NCBI GenBank assembly: GCA_019425045.1 | Contig: JAHYYI010000015.1 | Coordinates: forward strand, 1 to 46,377 | From: Collinsella sp. | GTDB taxonomy: Bacteria; Actinomycetota; Coriobacteriia; Coriobacteriales; Coriobacteriaceae | Reading direction: 5' to 3' | Length of the DNA stretch: 46,377 nucleotides | Part shown: positions 35,593-44,037 of the stretch, piece by piece | Layout: every line of letters starts with the position of its first letter | Numbering within the stretch: position 1 is the first letter of the stretch | Position numbers and translations under genes: made by a program | Notes under the pieces: model-generated | What the model was told of the DNA's origin: nothing | The model's input: only the letters and a program-made list of their open reading frames with translations | Database searches by the model: none

Positions 35593-36030
35593 CTAAACTG
35601 GGACTGCCCCAGCTTCGGCTACTGCCTGCCCAAGGACAACAAGCAGCTGCTGGCGAACTACAAGGACGTGCCCCAGAACCTGATCGAGGCCAACCGCACC
35701 TGCAAGGATTTCGTGGCCAACGAGGTGCTGCAGATGGTGTGGGACCGCGTCTACGAGGGTAAGCCGAAGCCGGTGGTGGGCGTCTACCGCCTGACGATGA
35801 AGTCCAACTCCGACAACTTCCGCGCGAGCTCCATCCAGGGCGTCATGAAGCGCGTGAAGGCCAAGGGCGTGCCCGTGGAGGTCTACGAGCCCACGCTGGA
35901 CGCGCCGGAGTTCTTCGGCTCCGAGGTCACGCACGATCTGGAGGCCTTTAAGGCCGGCTGCGACGTGATCGTCGCCAACCGCTGGAGCGACGAGCTCGCG
36001 GACGTGGCGGATAAGGTGTACACGGAGTGA
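35593..36030 (+). pseudogene. ugd: 3' fragment of UDP-glucose 6-dehydrogenase
   Basis: About 145 residues remain. FGYCLPKDNKQLLANYKDVP matches the catalytic-Cys region of UDP-glucose dehydrogenase, but the expected FGYGGYCLPKD has lost GGY. VVGVYRLTMKSNSDNFRASS and the C-terminal domain follow to a normal stop. The N-terminal NAD-binding two thirds is missing, with no start codon at the junction. The fragment is GC-rich and clearly different in composition from the genes around it. It is presumably a relic of another polysaccharide gene cluster. Confidence 0.85.
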
Positions 36031-36110
36031 TCTGTTTAAGCGGGATTAAAGAAGAGCTGCTGCCGGCACTTGTTGGTCGGGCTTACTCTTCAAGAATAAA
36101 AATTTTATGC

Positions 36111-36160
36111 GGGTACGGGGGGGTGTATTGGCTAACGCCGATACACCCCCCCCCGTACCC
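36111..36160. repeat. Very strong hairpin with poly-G/poly-C arms
   Basis: The arms begin GGGTACGGGGGGGTGTATTG and end with the complement, closing on a short AAC-containing loop. The stem is about 22 bp, and the right arm's C run is longer than the left arm's G run. It lies 80 bases after the ugd fragment and may have been its transcription terminator. Confidence 0.6.
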
Positions 36161-36234
36161 TGCTATTTTCGTCATCTGCAGTAATAGACACTCACTGAAG
36201 TCGCTCTTCTTAGGCTGCGTCTCGGTCATAAGTT

Positions 36235-36274
36235 GATACAGGGCTCCACAAGCGGGTAAGGCCCTGTATCTTTT
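36235..36274 (+). terminator. Rho-independent terminator
   Basis: A 10-bp perfect stem (GATACAGGGC/GCCCTGTATC) followed directly by TTTT lies between the ugd fragment and the OLD gene, and would insulate the latter from upstream transcription. Confidence 0.75.
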
Positions 36275-36381
36275 AAATCTAGTACAATTCATCGAACATC
36301 GTCAGCTTTGGTTACAGTGCCTTGAAGATTTGTAATTGAACGTTACAAATTAGGTAAACATTGCGTTTTTAGGAGGCTCAA

Positions 36382-38193
36382 TTGCCAGTCGACTCTTTCT
36401 CCACGAATCCATTTGTTGGGTTTGGCTGCGCCGGCTACCGCTCTTTCAGTGGTGCTGAGCCCGCTCGAATAGGGCCTTTCGATAAAGTTCAAGTTATTTC
36501 CGGACAGAATAATTGTGGCAAGTCGGCACTTATTGATTATTTCATCAAGGTTATTGGGGCGATAAGAGGGCACGGAGCTATTCGACAAGAAGACAACCCG
36601 TTAACGAGAGCCGATATACCATTAAATCAAAATGCTCAAAACCAGCCTCTTCCGGCAACCATCTCTTTTTGCGTCAATATCAATTCGCTCGAAGAGACGC
36701 TAATGTCAAATGTACGATTGCCGCAACACCAAGAATACGCGGAATCATTGCTCAAGCTGTTTAATGACGTTCCTTACATTTCTGATAATGGAAAAGCCGC
36801 ATGGCTTGATTTCTCTCTTGGGTGGGGACAACTCTCTTTTGGTTATGATGCGTCCTTGCGCGCGCATTTTTCTCAATACCAAGCTTCGAGCCTGACAATC
36901 TGCAATCTAACCAATGCATCTCTTGCATATTGTGACAGTACCGGGAATGACGAACTGAACTACAGCAATATCGTATGTGCGGCGATGCCGTGGGCTTTGC
37001 TCCCGAACTTTCTTAAGGTTGGAGCAATAAGGTCTATCAAAGACGCGGAATTATCGAATCGGTTTAGCTCTGTCAACAGTGGCGTAGGTCTTCCGGCTGC
37101 CCTATTGAAACTGTACAACCCGGAACGGAAAGACTTCGATGAATCTAAGCGCCGCTGGAACAAACTTCAGGATTTCGTACGCGAAATTATGAACGACCGG
37201 AGCGCAGCGATTCTTGTATCCCATGACAGCCATGAAATCGCCGTGAAGACCGCTGACACAGATTACCTCCCGCTTGAATCGCTCGGCACAGGTCTAACGG
37301 AGTTAATTATTCTCGCCGCAGTCGTTGCTTGCAACACCGACAAAATCATATGCATCGAAGAGCCGGAGATTCACCTTCACCCTGCTCTTCAAGCGAGGTT
37401 TATCGAATACCTTCTTTCAGATGATGCCAACCGTTTTATTGTGACGACGCATTCACCCACCATCATTAACTCTTCAGGAGTTCAGGTGGCACATGTGAGC
37501 AAAAATAATGGAAAGTCTGAATGTCATCAGCTTAACGATATGGTCTTAGCACGTGATTTGTTGGACGACCTGGGAGCGCGTGCTTCGGATTTACTCCAAT
37601 CAAATTATGTTATATGGGTAGAGGGTCCGTCTGATCGTACTTATATCAACTATTGGATTGGCAAATGGGCGGAAGAGAACTCCGTACATCTTGTTGAGTG
37701 TGTTCATTACAGCGTCATGCTGTATGGCGGTAAGCTCCTTAATGCGCTTGATGCCAGCCCCGATGGCTCCAATGAAAAACTAATATCTCTCTTTCAAATC
37801 AACACTCATTTCTGCATTTTGATGGATTCCGACAAGAAGAGTAAGAATACACGGCTGGGTAAGACGAAAACACGTGTCATTGAGGAATGCAAGCAAAGTG
37901 GTGCCATGCATTGGATAACGTGGGGCTCTACCATAGAGAACTACGTGCCAGCGCATGTTTTGGCGGCGTCTATAAAAACCGCCCACCCAAGCAAGAAGTG
38001 GGACCATGATCTCGGCGAGCGTTTTACATGCCCTTTAAATTTCAAGTTCGAAGGAACACGCTCCTTAACGCCCAACAAAATCGCAATTGCAAAATTGGCC
38101 TGCGAATCTGGATTCAACCCTTTGGGTGATTGCTCCAGGCAGGTCGCAAGGCTCTGTCGCGCAATTTGTGAAACGAATGGAATTAACTATTAG
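36382..38193 (+). CDS. OLD-family ATP-dependent nuclease (AAA ATPase-TOPRIM)
   Basis: The 603-residue protein joins an ABC/SMC-type ATPase to a TOPRIM nuclease domain. Walker A GQNNCGKS lies at residues 41-48, the Walker B region KIICIEEPEIHLHP near 320, and the H-loop FIVTTHSPTII near 352. The TOPRIM part has IWVEGPSDR near 410 (conserved Glu) and ILMDSDKK near 478 (DxD). OLD proteins cleave DNA and many act against phages. A class 2 (Gabija) protein would have a UvrD-like helicase gene next to it. None is here, so this fits the class 1, single-gene group. The start is a TTG with a perfect AGGAGG five bases upstream. Confidence 0.9.
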   Translation: MPVDSFSTNPFVGFGCAGYRSFSGAEPARIGPFDKVQVISGQNNCGKSALIDYFIKVIGAIRGHGAIRQEDNPLTRADIPLNQNAQNQPLPATISFCVNINSLEETLMSNVRLPQHQEYAESLLKLFNDVPYISDNGKAAWLDFSLGWGQLSFGYDASLRAHFSQYQASSLTICNLTNASLAYCDSTGNDELNYSNIVCAAMPWALLPNFLKVGAIRSIKDAELSNRFSSVNSGVGLPAALLKLYNPERKDFDESKRRWNKLQDFVREIMNDRSAAILVSHDSHEIAVKTADTDYLPLESLGTGLTELIILAAVVACNTDKIICIEEPEIHLHPALQARFIEYLLSDDANRFIVTTHSPTIINSSGVQVAHVSKNNGKSECHQLNDMVLARDLLDDLGARASDLLQSNYVIWVEGPSDRTYINYWIGKWAEENSVHLVECVHYSVMLYGGKLLNALDASPDGSNEKLISLFQINTHFCILMDSDKKSKNTRLGKTKTRVIEECKQSGAMHWITWGSTIENYVPAHVLAASIKTAHPSKKWDHDLGERFTCPLNFKFEGTRSLTPNKIAIAKLACESGFNPLGDCSRQVARLCRAICETNGINY

Positions 38194-38445
38194 AGGATTT
38201 AGTGCGTAGCGCAAAAAGCGTTTATTTTTATTCGCCTTCGTATTCAGCACGAGGAACTATGTACGGGCGAATGAGTCAGCCGGCTTTTCCATTCACCGAC
38301 TGACAAAACGATTTACGCCTATTTATTGGCGCTGCTCAGGGACATTTCCTTCGTTTACGGCTTGATCTCGCTAAACTAATAGCTGCTGCTACCAGGGCAT
38401 TTTCTGGTGCACATTCTATTGGCTCCTGCGAAGATCGGAGCGGGT

Positions 38446-39552
38446 ATGTTTGCTGCCGAGTCCTACACCAGCCGTCATTACATTGCGATTGTTGCCATTG
38501 CCTGCCTATGCGTTTTGCTGGGCGGGCCTTCTTATGCCGCGGGCGCGGAGAGCCTCACCATCGCGGGCGCGACGTACTACAAGCCGGGCGTGTCGGGCCA
38601 CGGCTGGGCCTGGACCGATGCCGACCACCTGGAGCTTAACGGCTACGCGGGCGAGGCCATCGGCGCAGAGGGTGACCTGGTGCTGACGCTTGCCGGGCAA
38701 AACTCCGTGACGGAGTCGCATGCGCCCGATGCGGACATCACGCTGTGCGGCATGGAGGTGTGGGGCAACCTGACGCTTCGCGGCACCGGGACCCTGACGG
38801 CGACGGGCTCGCAGTGCGGGATCCACGTCTCGCAGGCGCTCGTGGTGGACAGCTGCACCGTCGATGCACGGGCGGACGGGGCCGATATTACGGACGAGGC
38901 GGTCGCCGGCGTGATCGCAGGCGACATGGCCGTGCGCGGCGGCGGACGCGTCGTTGCCGCGGGCGCCGGGTCCGGAGCGGGCGTGCGCGCCTATGGCGTG
39001 TATCTGCAGGACGCGGGCCTTGGCGATGGCGCGGCCGGCTGCGTGCTTTCCGTCGACGCCTCGTGGCTCGATGCGGCCGGTGCCGACGGCGGTGTTGCGT
39101 GCACGGTCGGGTCGCTTGTGTCCGCGCGGTTTGTGGCGCCTGCTGGCGGGGCTTTTGGCGCTGGTGGCGTGGTGAATGCCTCCGGTGCGATGGCACCGCA
39201 TGTGGTGGTTGAGCCCGATGTCGCCACGCCACCGGCGGGGGAGACCGACAGGCGCGACGTACCTGGCGGCGGGACGGGTGAGACTGCTGATGGCGCTGAT
39301 CCCGCTGCGGGGCAACCTAGTGCGGAACCGGCGACGGACTCCGCGGTGAAGCCGGCAGCCGCGACTCCCAAGACAAGCACGACAACGAAGACGACGGTGA
39401 CCAAGACCACAGCCACCAAGAAGACCATGCCCAAATCCGCAACGGCTACGACGCCGACGCTCCCCAAGACCGGCGACAGCAACTGGATCGCTGCCTCCTT
39501 AGCGCTATTCCTGCTGGGATCAGCACTTTTGTGCGCCGTACATCGCTGCTGA
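38446..39552 (+). CDS. LPXTG-anchored surface protein
   Basis: The 368-residue precursor has a signal peptide (hydrophobic IAIVAIACLCVLLGGPSYA, cleavage probable after AAGA) and a Gly/Ala-rich beta-repeat region (TLRGTGTLTATGSQCGIHVS and similar turns). A Thr/Lys-rich stalk follows (TSTTTKTTVTKTTATKKT), then LPKTG with a hydrophobic helix and a short Cys/Arg end. It should be covalently attached to the cell wall by a sortase, which is not in this window. I chose the ATG at 38446 with GGAGCGGG upstream rather than the GTG at 38407. The repeat region resembles carbohydrate-free beta-helix adhesin folds; its ligand is unknown. Confidence 0.85.
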   Translation: MFAAESYTSRHYIAIVAIACLCVLLGGPSYAAGAESLTIAGATYYKPGVSGHGWAWTDADHLELNGYAGEAIGAEGDLVLTLAGQNSVTESHAPDADITLCGMEVWGNLTLRGTGTLTATGSQCGIHVSQALVVDSCTVDARADGADITDEAVAGVIAGDMAVRGGGRVVAAGAGSGAGVRAYGVYLQDAGLGDGAAGCVLSVDASWLDAAGADGGVACTVGSLVSARFVAPAGGAFGAGGVVNASGAMAPHVVVEPDVATPPAGETDRRDVPGGGTGETADGADPAAGQPSAEPATDSAVKPAAATPKTSTTTKTTVTKTTATKKTMPKSATATTPTLPKTGDSNWIAASLALFLLGSALLCAVHRC

Positions 39553-39851
39553 GGCGCTCGTTTTTCAAAAGAGCACAGTGCCAGAGCATTCATTACTTGC
39601 TACTCGCCGCTCATCGCGAATTGACTACTCAAAATACTGGACTCCACGATGAGAGCATTGATTGACGGGTTGAATTCTTGAAAGCAAGATTGCCATTGAA
39701 TCTATGGCTCGCCACTCGAGTGCAGCAAAAGCAACGCAAACCGTAGAGCTGACTTCGTTAATATCTTAAATGAAATAGCCTAATAATGTGACGTTGACTT
39801 CATCCGTCTAACATGACTGCAAAGCAACATGCCGAACATGAAGGGGAGACA
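39553..39851. other. Intergenic stretch without a recognised gene
   Basis: About 300 bp of AT-rich sequence separates the LPXTG gene from the DUF4160 gene. I see no strong hairpin, no clear promoter pair and no coding frame here. Confidence 0.5.
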
Positions 39852-40175
39852 ATGGCCGTTTGGTTACACTTTCAAGCTCCAGAAATGCGCGAATGGCAAT
39901 GCATATTCGACTACATCTCGAAGCGAGGACGTGTTGGGGAGGAAAATGGGATTAAATTTATCATTCACACTTCCGAAAACGGCCACAACAAGCCTCACCT
40001 ACATGCTCAATATCAGCAAAAAGAAGTTGTTCTTGAAATACCCTCAGGCAAAGTGATCACCGGAAACATCAATTCCAAGAAAATGAAATTGGCTTCTGAA
40101 TGGGTTGTTACAAATGAGGCCTTTCTTAAGCAAAAATGGAACGAGCTTGCTCACGGGGTTTATTATTTTTGCTGA
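39852..40175 (+). CDS. DUF4160-like protein
   Basis: The 107-residue protein has IIHTSENGHNKPHLHAQY, the His-rich core of the DUF4160 family, followed by VVLEIPSGKVITG and KKMKLASEWV. DUF4160 genes often sit beside DUF2442 genes in small, possibly toxin-antitoxin, pairs. No DUF2442 gene follows here, so the pair may be broken. GGGGAGAC precedes the ATG at 39852. The function is unknown. Confidence 0.7.
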   Translation: MAVWLHFQAPEMREWQCIFDYISKRGRVGEENGIKFIIHTSENGHNKPHLHAQYQQKEVVLEIPSGKVITGNINSKKMKLASEWVVTNEAFLKQKWNELAHGVYYFC

Positions 40176-40330
40176 TGCAGACCTCAATCACTAGAGTGTG
40201 ATTATTGGACTCTGAGATAGACAGTGCAGCACCACCCCAAGCCGCCGAAGCGGACCAAGAGCAGGAAACAAGCTGTTCAAATTAATCCGAATCATAGTCA
40301 TTTGTAGCAAATAAAATAGACATGTGATTC

Positions 40331-40430
40331 ATGACTATCGTCACGAAGACCAAGGGCGAGCCCGTGACCGTGTTCATTGACCGACGGTCGGGAGGCGAAG
40401 AAGGTAGCGACCACCGGGGAGGTGCTCTAG
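40331..40430 (+). pseudogene. Small ORF broken by a 4-bp duplication
   Basis: The ATG at 40331 starts MTIVTKTKGEPVTVFID. After a GACC duplication at about 40379-40386 the sensible continuation, GREAKKVATTGEVL, is in another frame and stops with TAG directly before the next gene's ATG. Removing four bases gives a clean peptide of about 32 residues. This resembles a short antitoxin-like or leader peptide gene. It is a weak call based on reading frames alone. Confidence 0.35.
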
Positions 40431-41060
40431 ATGGGCGACGCGTTCAAGAACCATGTCTTCCCCAAATACGAAAAGAGCCGCGCGATGAAGCCGCAGATGA
40501 AGGGTCTGGAAGACCCGACGCTCAACAGCTTCTCGCTGCTTGACTTGTCTGCTCTTATGAAGCCTGAGCTCAAGGACCAGATGATCGAAGACGAGTTCAT
40601 CCGCTCATTCCTCAATGCTGCCAAGGTGTTGGCCGCAGCCGGCAGGACGGCTATCGATAGGCCAAGCATGTACGTGATACTAAATCATTCCTACGCGATT
40701 CCTGTGCTATTTCTCACGAGGCACTGTATGGAACTCGCTATCAAGCGGGCGATTAGGAAGTGCGTCCGTGAGCCGAAGGGGGACCACGGCCTCTCAGGAC
40801 TCTGGAACTCCCTGCTCTCGCGGTTCCCGGAACAAAGGGGGCGCGAGGACCGACAGGTCATCAAGAATATGGGGGCATTCGTGAACAGCATTGCCGACAT
40901 CGACGACAACGGCATCAGCCTCCGATATCCGTCCTATAAGTCGGGCAAGCTGACGCAGGACAGACCTTTATTCGTGAACAACGAGCAAGTCGCCTCGTAT
41001 CTCGAGAAGTTCGTCGAACAGCTAGAGCTGATTGACTTCGATTCGCTAAAGAAAGACTGA
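40431..41060 (+). CDS. Helical protein of unknown function, HEPN-like pattern
   Basis: The 209-residue protein is predominantly helical. Residues 88-130 (VLFLTRHCMELAIKRAIRKC, then DHGLSGLWNSLLS) resemble the long helix pair and His-Xxx-Leu segment seen in HEPN-type and related small-ligand or RNase domains. The strict RxxxxH motif is not obvious. GGGGAGG lies eight bases before the ATG. GC content is higher than in the AAA gene downstream, so the two probably have separate origins. A toxin or defence role is possible because of the setting, not because of a proven motif. Confidence 0.6.
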   Translation: MGDAFKNHVFPKYEKSRAMKPQMKGLEDPTLNSFSLLDLSALMKPELKDQMIEDEFIRSFLNAAKVLAAAGRTAIDRPSMYVILNHSYAIPVLFLTRHCMELAIKRAIRKCVREPKGDHGLSGLWNSLLSRFPEQRGREDRQVIKNMGAFVNSIADIDDNGISLRYPSYKSGKLTQDRPLFVNNEQVASYLEKFVEQLELIDFDSLKKD

Positions 41061-41164
41061 GCATTCGCTTTGCTCGGATTCGTCACCCATCTCTGGCAAC
41101 TGTACCAACGCGCATTAACCCCCCTATCTACAATACCGATAGAAACTCTAGTTTTTATTCTCGA

Positions 41165-41219
41165 TTTAAAACCAATATTTGTTCATAATTAACAAATATT
41201 GGTTTTAAAACAATATAAT
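41165..41219 (+). promoter_or_regulatory. 45-bp perfect inverted repeat with promoter of the rloA-rloB pair
   Basis: Arms of 19 bp (41165-41183 and 41191-41209, sequence starting TTTAAAACCAATATTTG) match without a mismatch around a 7-bp centre. A consensus -10 box TATAAT follows at 41214-41219, so the right arm covers the -35 position. A protein bound to the repeat would block transcription of the pair 60 bp downstream. TTAACA at 41189 is a possible, oddly spaced -35. Confidence 0.6.
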
Positions 41220-41277
41220 TGTCTTTGTTATTAAAGGATGTCTGCGGGCGTCGACTCTTTCGAGAAGGATTCTAAAG

Positions 41278-42573
41278 ATGATCCTCAATTTTTCATTTAA
41301 GAACTTTCAGAGCTTTCGAGACGCTCAACAGTTCTCATTTGAACCGATTTCGAGCAAAAAGAAATTTGGGCCCGTACGAGTAGCCGCAATTTACGGTGCA
41401 AACGCGTCAGGCAAATCAAATTTCTTAGACGCCCTGGACTTTGTCTCGTATTTCATTCGCAACGGTTACGCAACAGGTGATTCAAAATCTCATATACCTG
41501 TCATTCCATTTTTACTTGACTCAGAGTCTCGATCAAGTGATACCGAGTTCTCGATTGAATTTACCGCCAGCAATTTGAAGTATGAGTTTTCATTTGGTGT
41601 AAACAAAAATGAGGTTACTTATGAGAACCTCACCGTATACCGATCGAAACAACCGTCCCTCCTCTATGACCGCACTTCGGTAAACGGGAAACAGTCGATT
41701 AAATTTGGCAGCTCCTTTACGGGCGCTAAAAAACAGCTTTGGGATATTACGCGTAAAAACTCTTTGTTCTTATCCGTTGTTGCGGCGGCAGGCAATAATG
41801 TGATTCAGCCGGCATTCGCTGCTCTCGCCAACGATGTCTATCTCTACGATGCAACGCATTATCTAGCAGAACTTGCAACCATTAAAAAACTGTTTATCAA
41901 CGATGACCCTCGAGCCCAAATGTTATCTCAGCTCATTAAATATGCTGACATCGGAATTGATGGCATGGACGTTCGTCAAGCTGAAGGCTTCCCTGGTTTA
42001 AAAGATTCACCCATCGGACCCGATGATATTCCAAAAGAGGCGCGCAATAAAAAAGCAGATAGCATTAATTGGTCGTTCGCTTATGACCTGTTCTTCCACC
42101 ACAAAGGCTCGGGAGATGGCTTTTGGCTGGACTCCGCCCATGAATCGGAAGGTACGAAAGCTGCGCTGGCGTTTTTCTCGGTAGCCTTACGTTCTTTAAG
42201 CAGTGGGGCCACAACGGTAATTGACGAGCTTGATTCGAGCCTTCATCCCACGCTATTGCGCGACTTTGTCTCACTATTTGCCGATCCCAGCACTAATCCA
42301 AGGGGTGCGCAGCTGATCTTCTCAACTCATGATGTCACCCTGATGACGCGAACCAGCCCCATGGAAGAGGTGCTCGAACGTGACCAGGTTTGGTTTATAG
42401 AAAAGGACTCTGAAGGTGCTTCGCAATTGATTGCTGCTATGGAATATTCCCCTCGCGCAAATGAGAATCTGGGGCGCAATTATATGAACGGAGTCTACGT
42501 GCCGCTGCCCAACCCAAGTTTTCATCAACTTGTAGCCCAACTCATGAAGGAAGGCGCTGACTTAGATGGCTAA
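41278..42573 (+). CDS. AAA ATPase of RloA/AbiL type
   Basis: The 431-residue ATPase has an N-terminal FKNFQSFRDAQQFSF segment, Walker A GANASGKS at residues 40-47, a long helical middle, a signature-like SEGTKAALAFFSVALRSL, Walker B TTVIDELDSSLHP near residue 313 and the H-loop FSTHDVTLM near 347. It overlaps the next gene by eight bases. Known RloA/RloB and AbiLi/AbiLii pairs combine such an ATPase with a TOPRIM-like partner and are linked to phage defence. The family is also part of restriction-locus cargo. The pairing with RloB makes this the most likely identity. Confidence 0.85.
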   Translation: MILNFSFKNFQSFRDAQQFSFEPISSKKKFGPVRVAAIYGANASGKSNFLDALDFVSYFIRNGYATGDSKSHIPVIPFLLDSESRSSDTEFSIEFTASNLKYEFSFGVNKNEVTYENLTVYRSKQPSLLYDRTSVNGKQSIKFGSSFTGAKKQLWDITRKNSLFLSVVAAAGNNVIQPAFAALANDVYLYDATHYLAELATIKKLFINDDPRAQMLSQLIKYADIGIDGMDVRQAEGFPGLKDSPIGPDDIPKEARNKKADSINWSFAYDLFFHHKGSGDGFWLDSAHESEGTKAALAFFSVALRSLSSGATTVIDELDSSLHPTLLRDFVSLFADPSTNPRGAQLIFSTHDVTLMTRTSPMEEVLERDQVWFIEKDSEGASQLIAAMEYSPRANENLGRNYMNGVYVPLPNPSFHQLVAQLMKEGADLDG

Positions 42574-43243
42574 AACAGAAAGGAGGGGGCTTGCTCGCGG
42601 CCGCAAAAAGCAGACAAGAGCCAAGCGAAAGCGCCACCTAATTGTGTCCAATGGAAAGGTGACCGAAACCGAATACTTTAACTTCCTTATTACTGAAATG
42701 GACGTTCGCGGAAGCGTGCTGTATCGGCATATTGACGGAGACCCTTTGAAGGTGGCCAAGCAGCTTTCGCGAGAGCTCGATTCAGATAAAAAGGCCGTTA
42801 AAGCAGGCGAAATCGAAGCATTGAGTTCCGCATGGATCGTTGTCGATTCAGATGAGTTCAAAAACCTAGCCGCAGCAGAACGAGAAGCAAAGACAAAAGG
42901 AGTTAGGCTCGCGATCTCCAATCCATGCTTTGAAGTATGGCTTATCGATCATGTCTCACCATGCCCGGAATCTTTTGCATCGACGCCACAATGTGAGAAA
43001 AGAGCGCGCGACCTTGGCGTTCTAAAATCTACTGACCCCAACAGGTCCTCCGCGTCAAAGTTCAAGTCGGTAAATCTCGAAATGATTGACGGCAACAAGG
43101 ACCAGGCTTTGACCAATGCCGCAAAGCACAACACGGATGATAAACGTCGTGCAAGAGAAATGAATCCGGACAACGTTGTCGCATATCAAGTATGGACAGA
43201 CTTGCCTGATCTTGTAGATGACGTATTTGGATCGGGTAACTAG
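42566..43243 (+). CDS. RloB family protein (TOPRIM-like partner)
   Basis: This 225-residue protein begins with a basic segment (RRGLARGRKKQTRAKRKRH). It then shows the RloB pattern: LIVSNGKVTETEYFNFL with the conserved Glu, AWIVVDSDEF near residue 91 with acidic residues, and LAISNPCFEVWLIDH near residue 117. The canonical EGxxTE start is changed here to SNGKVTE, so the first Gly/Glu environment is unusual. In paired systems this subunit is thought to be the nuclease or effector released by the ATPase. The eight-base overlap argues for tight coupling. Confidence 0.83.
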   Translation: MAKTERRGLARGRKKQTRAKRKRHLIVSNGKVTETEYFNFLITEMDVRGSVLYRHIDGDPLKVAKQLSRELDSDKKAVKAGEIEALSSAWIVVDSDEFKNLAAAEREAKTKGVRLAISNPCFEVWLIDHVSPCPESFASTPQCEKRARDLGVLKSTDPNRSSASKFKSVNLEMIDGNKDQALTNAAKHNTDDKRRAREMNPDNVVAYQVWTDLPDLVDDVFGSGN

Positions 43244-43303
43244 TGTGATTCATCCCGCGTTAGGGGCAGGCTTTAAACTCAAAAAGTCGTAAATGAGGTA
43301 GCA

Positions 43304-43582
43304 ATGCTTTTGAGCTATGTTCAGCTAGATGACGGCACTCAGTTTGCCTACTCAGAAACACGAGATGACGGGACCGTTCGCGTAGCCGTCGAGCGTCCGG
43401 TTGGCCCTGGCTTTGACCATGCGGAATGCTTCTTGCCTGCGGTTAATTGGTTCAATGTCGAAGGTTTTTCTACTGACGATCTGGATTTTTTGACCAAGTT
43501 CGTTAGATCAAACGCTCCGTTTATCTTCGAGCTTGCAGAACGGCAAAAATCCGGACCGGCGGTATCCGCGCTGGTCCCCTGA
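43304..43582 (+). CDS. Small conserved-looking protein of unknown function
   Basis: The 92-residue protein has a beta-rich start (SYVQLDDGTQFAYSETRDDG and VRVAVERPVGPGFDHAECFL) and a helical end. Ribosome site GAGG lies before the ATG. I do not recognise the family with confidence. The pattern of alternating strands with a final helix is similar to small antitoxin or ligand-binding domains. It sits between the rlo pair and the MNT gene with 60 and 28 bp gaps. Confidence 0.55.
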   Translation: MLLSYVQLDDGTQFAYSETRDDGTVRVAVERPVGPGFDHAECFLPAVNWFNVEGFSTDDLDFLTKFVRSNAPFIFELAERQKSGPAVSALVP

Positions 43583-43610
43583 CGCTCTACTGTTGAACGG
43601 AAAATATCCC

Positions 43611-43910
43611 ATGATTTCGCCTTCCGACATATCCACCGTCGCCTCCCGCGTGCTGGCTCAATACGACGTCAGAGAAGCCTATTTATTTGGTTCGTTTGCC
43701 CGAGGCGAGCAAACGCCCAATAGCGATATTGACTTGCGCCTAGTCTGCGGCAACACCATGACGTTCGGCACGCTTTACGAACTCTCCCATGAGCTCGAGA
43801 GGGAACTTGGGCGAAAGGTTGATATCGTCACCAACCCACCAGAGCACATGCGCCCGGCATTCCGCAAAAGCATTGAGCAAGATGAGGTGCGTGTCTATGA
43901 AGCTCTGTAA
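43611..43910 (+). CDS. MNT-type minimal nucleotidyltransferase (antitoxin-like)
   Basis: The 99-residue protein has AYLFGSFARGEQTPNSDIDL, the GSx10DxD signature of minimal nucleotidyltransferases, near residue 25, and VDIVTNPP as third acidic site near residue 75. In MntA-HepT systems such a protein AMPylates and silences a HEPN ribonuclease encoded beside it. No HEPN gene follows. I chose the ATG at 43611 because the family starts here; an in-frame start 26 codons upstream would overlap the previous gene. No strong ribosome site is seen. Confidence 0.82.
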   Translation: MISPSDISTVASRVLAQYDVREAYLFGSFARGEQTPNSDIDLRLVCGNTMTFGTLYELSHELERELGRKVDIVTNPPEHMRPAFRKSIEQDEVRVYEAL

Positions 43911-44004
43911 GCAGGATGAGGCGTTAGTGTGCTCCGGCGTGATCAGCAAGTCTGAATTTTGTCGCATACTTCCGGACTCGGCGAGCCTTAGAAGCCAGTA
44001 TTGA
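43897..44004 (+). CDS. Short ORF overlapping the MNT gene end
   Basis: A 35-codon frame (MKLCKQDEALVCSGVISKSE...) begins inside the last codons of the MNT gene, where a HepT-type toxin gene would normally start, and ends at 44004. It may be the stump of a lost partner or a chance frame. No family can be assigned. Confidence 0.25.
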   Translation: MKLCKQDEALVCSGVISKSEFCRILPDSASLRSQY

Positions 44005-44037
44005 ACTCAAACTCGGTTCCAGACACCCTCTTGCTAT

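Noticed and set aside
36382..38193. Gabija system (GajA with GajB)
   Set aside because: No UvrD-like helicase gene flanks the OLD gene; the next gene is an LPXTG protein.
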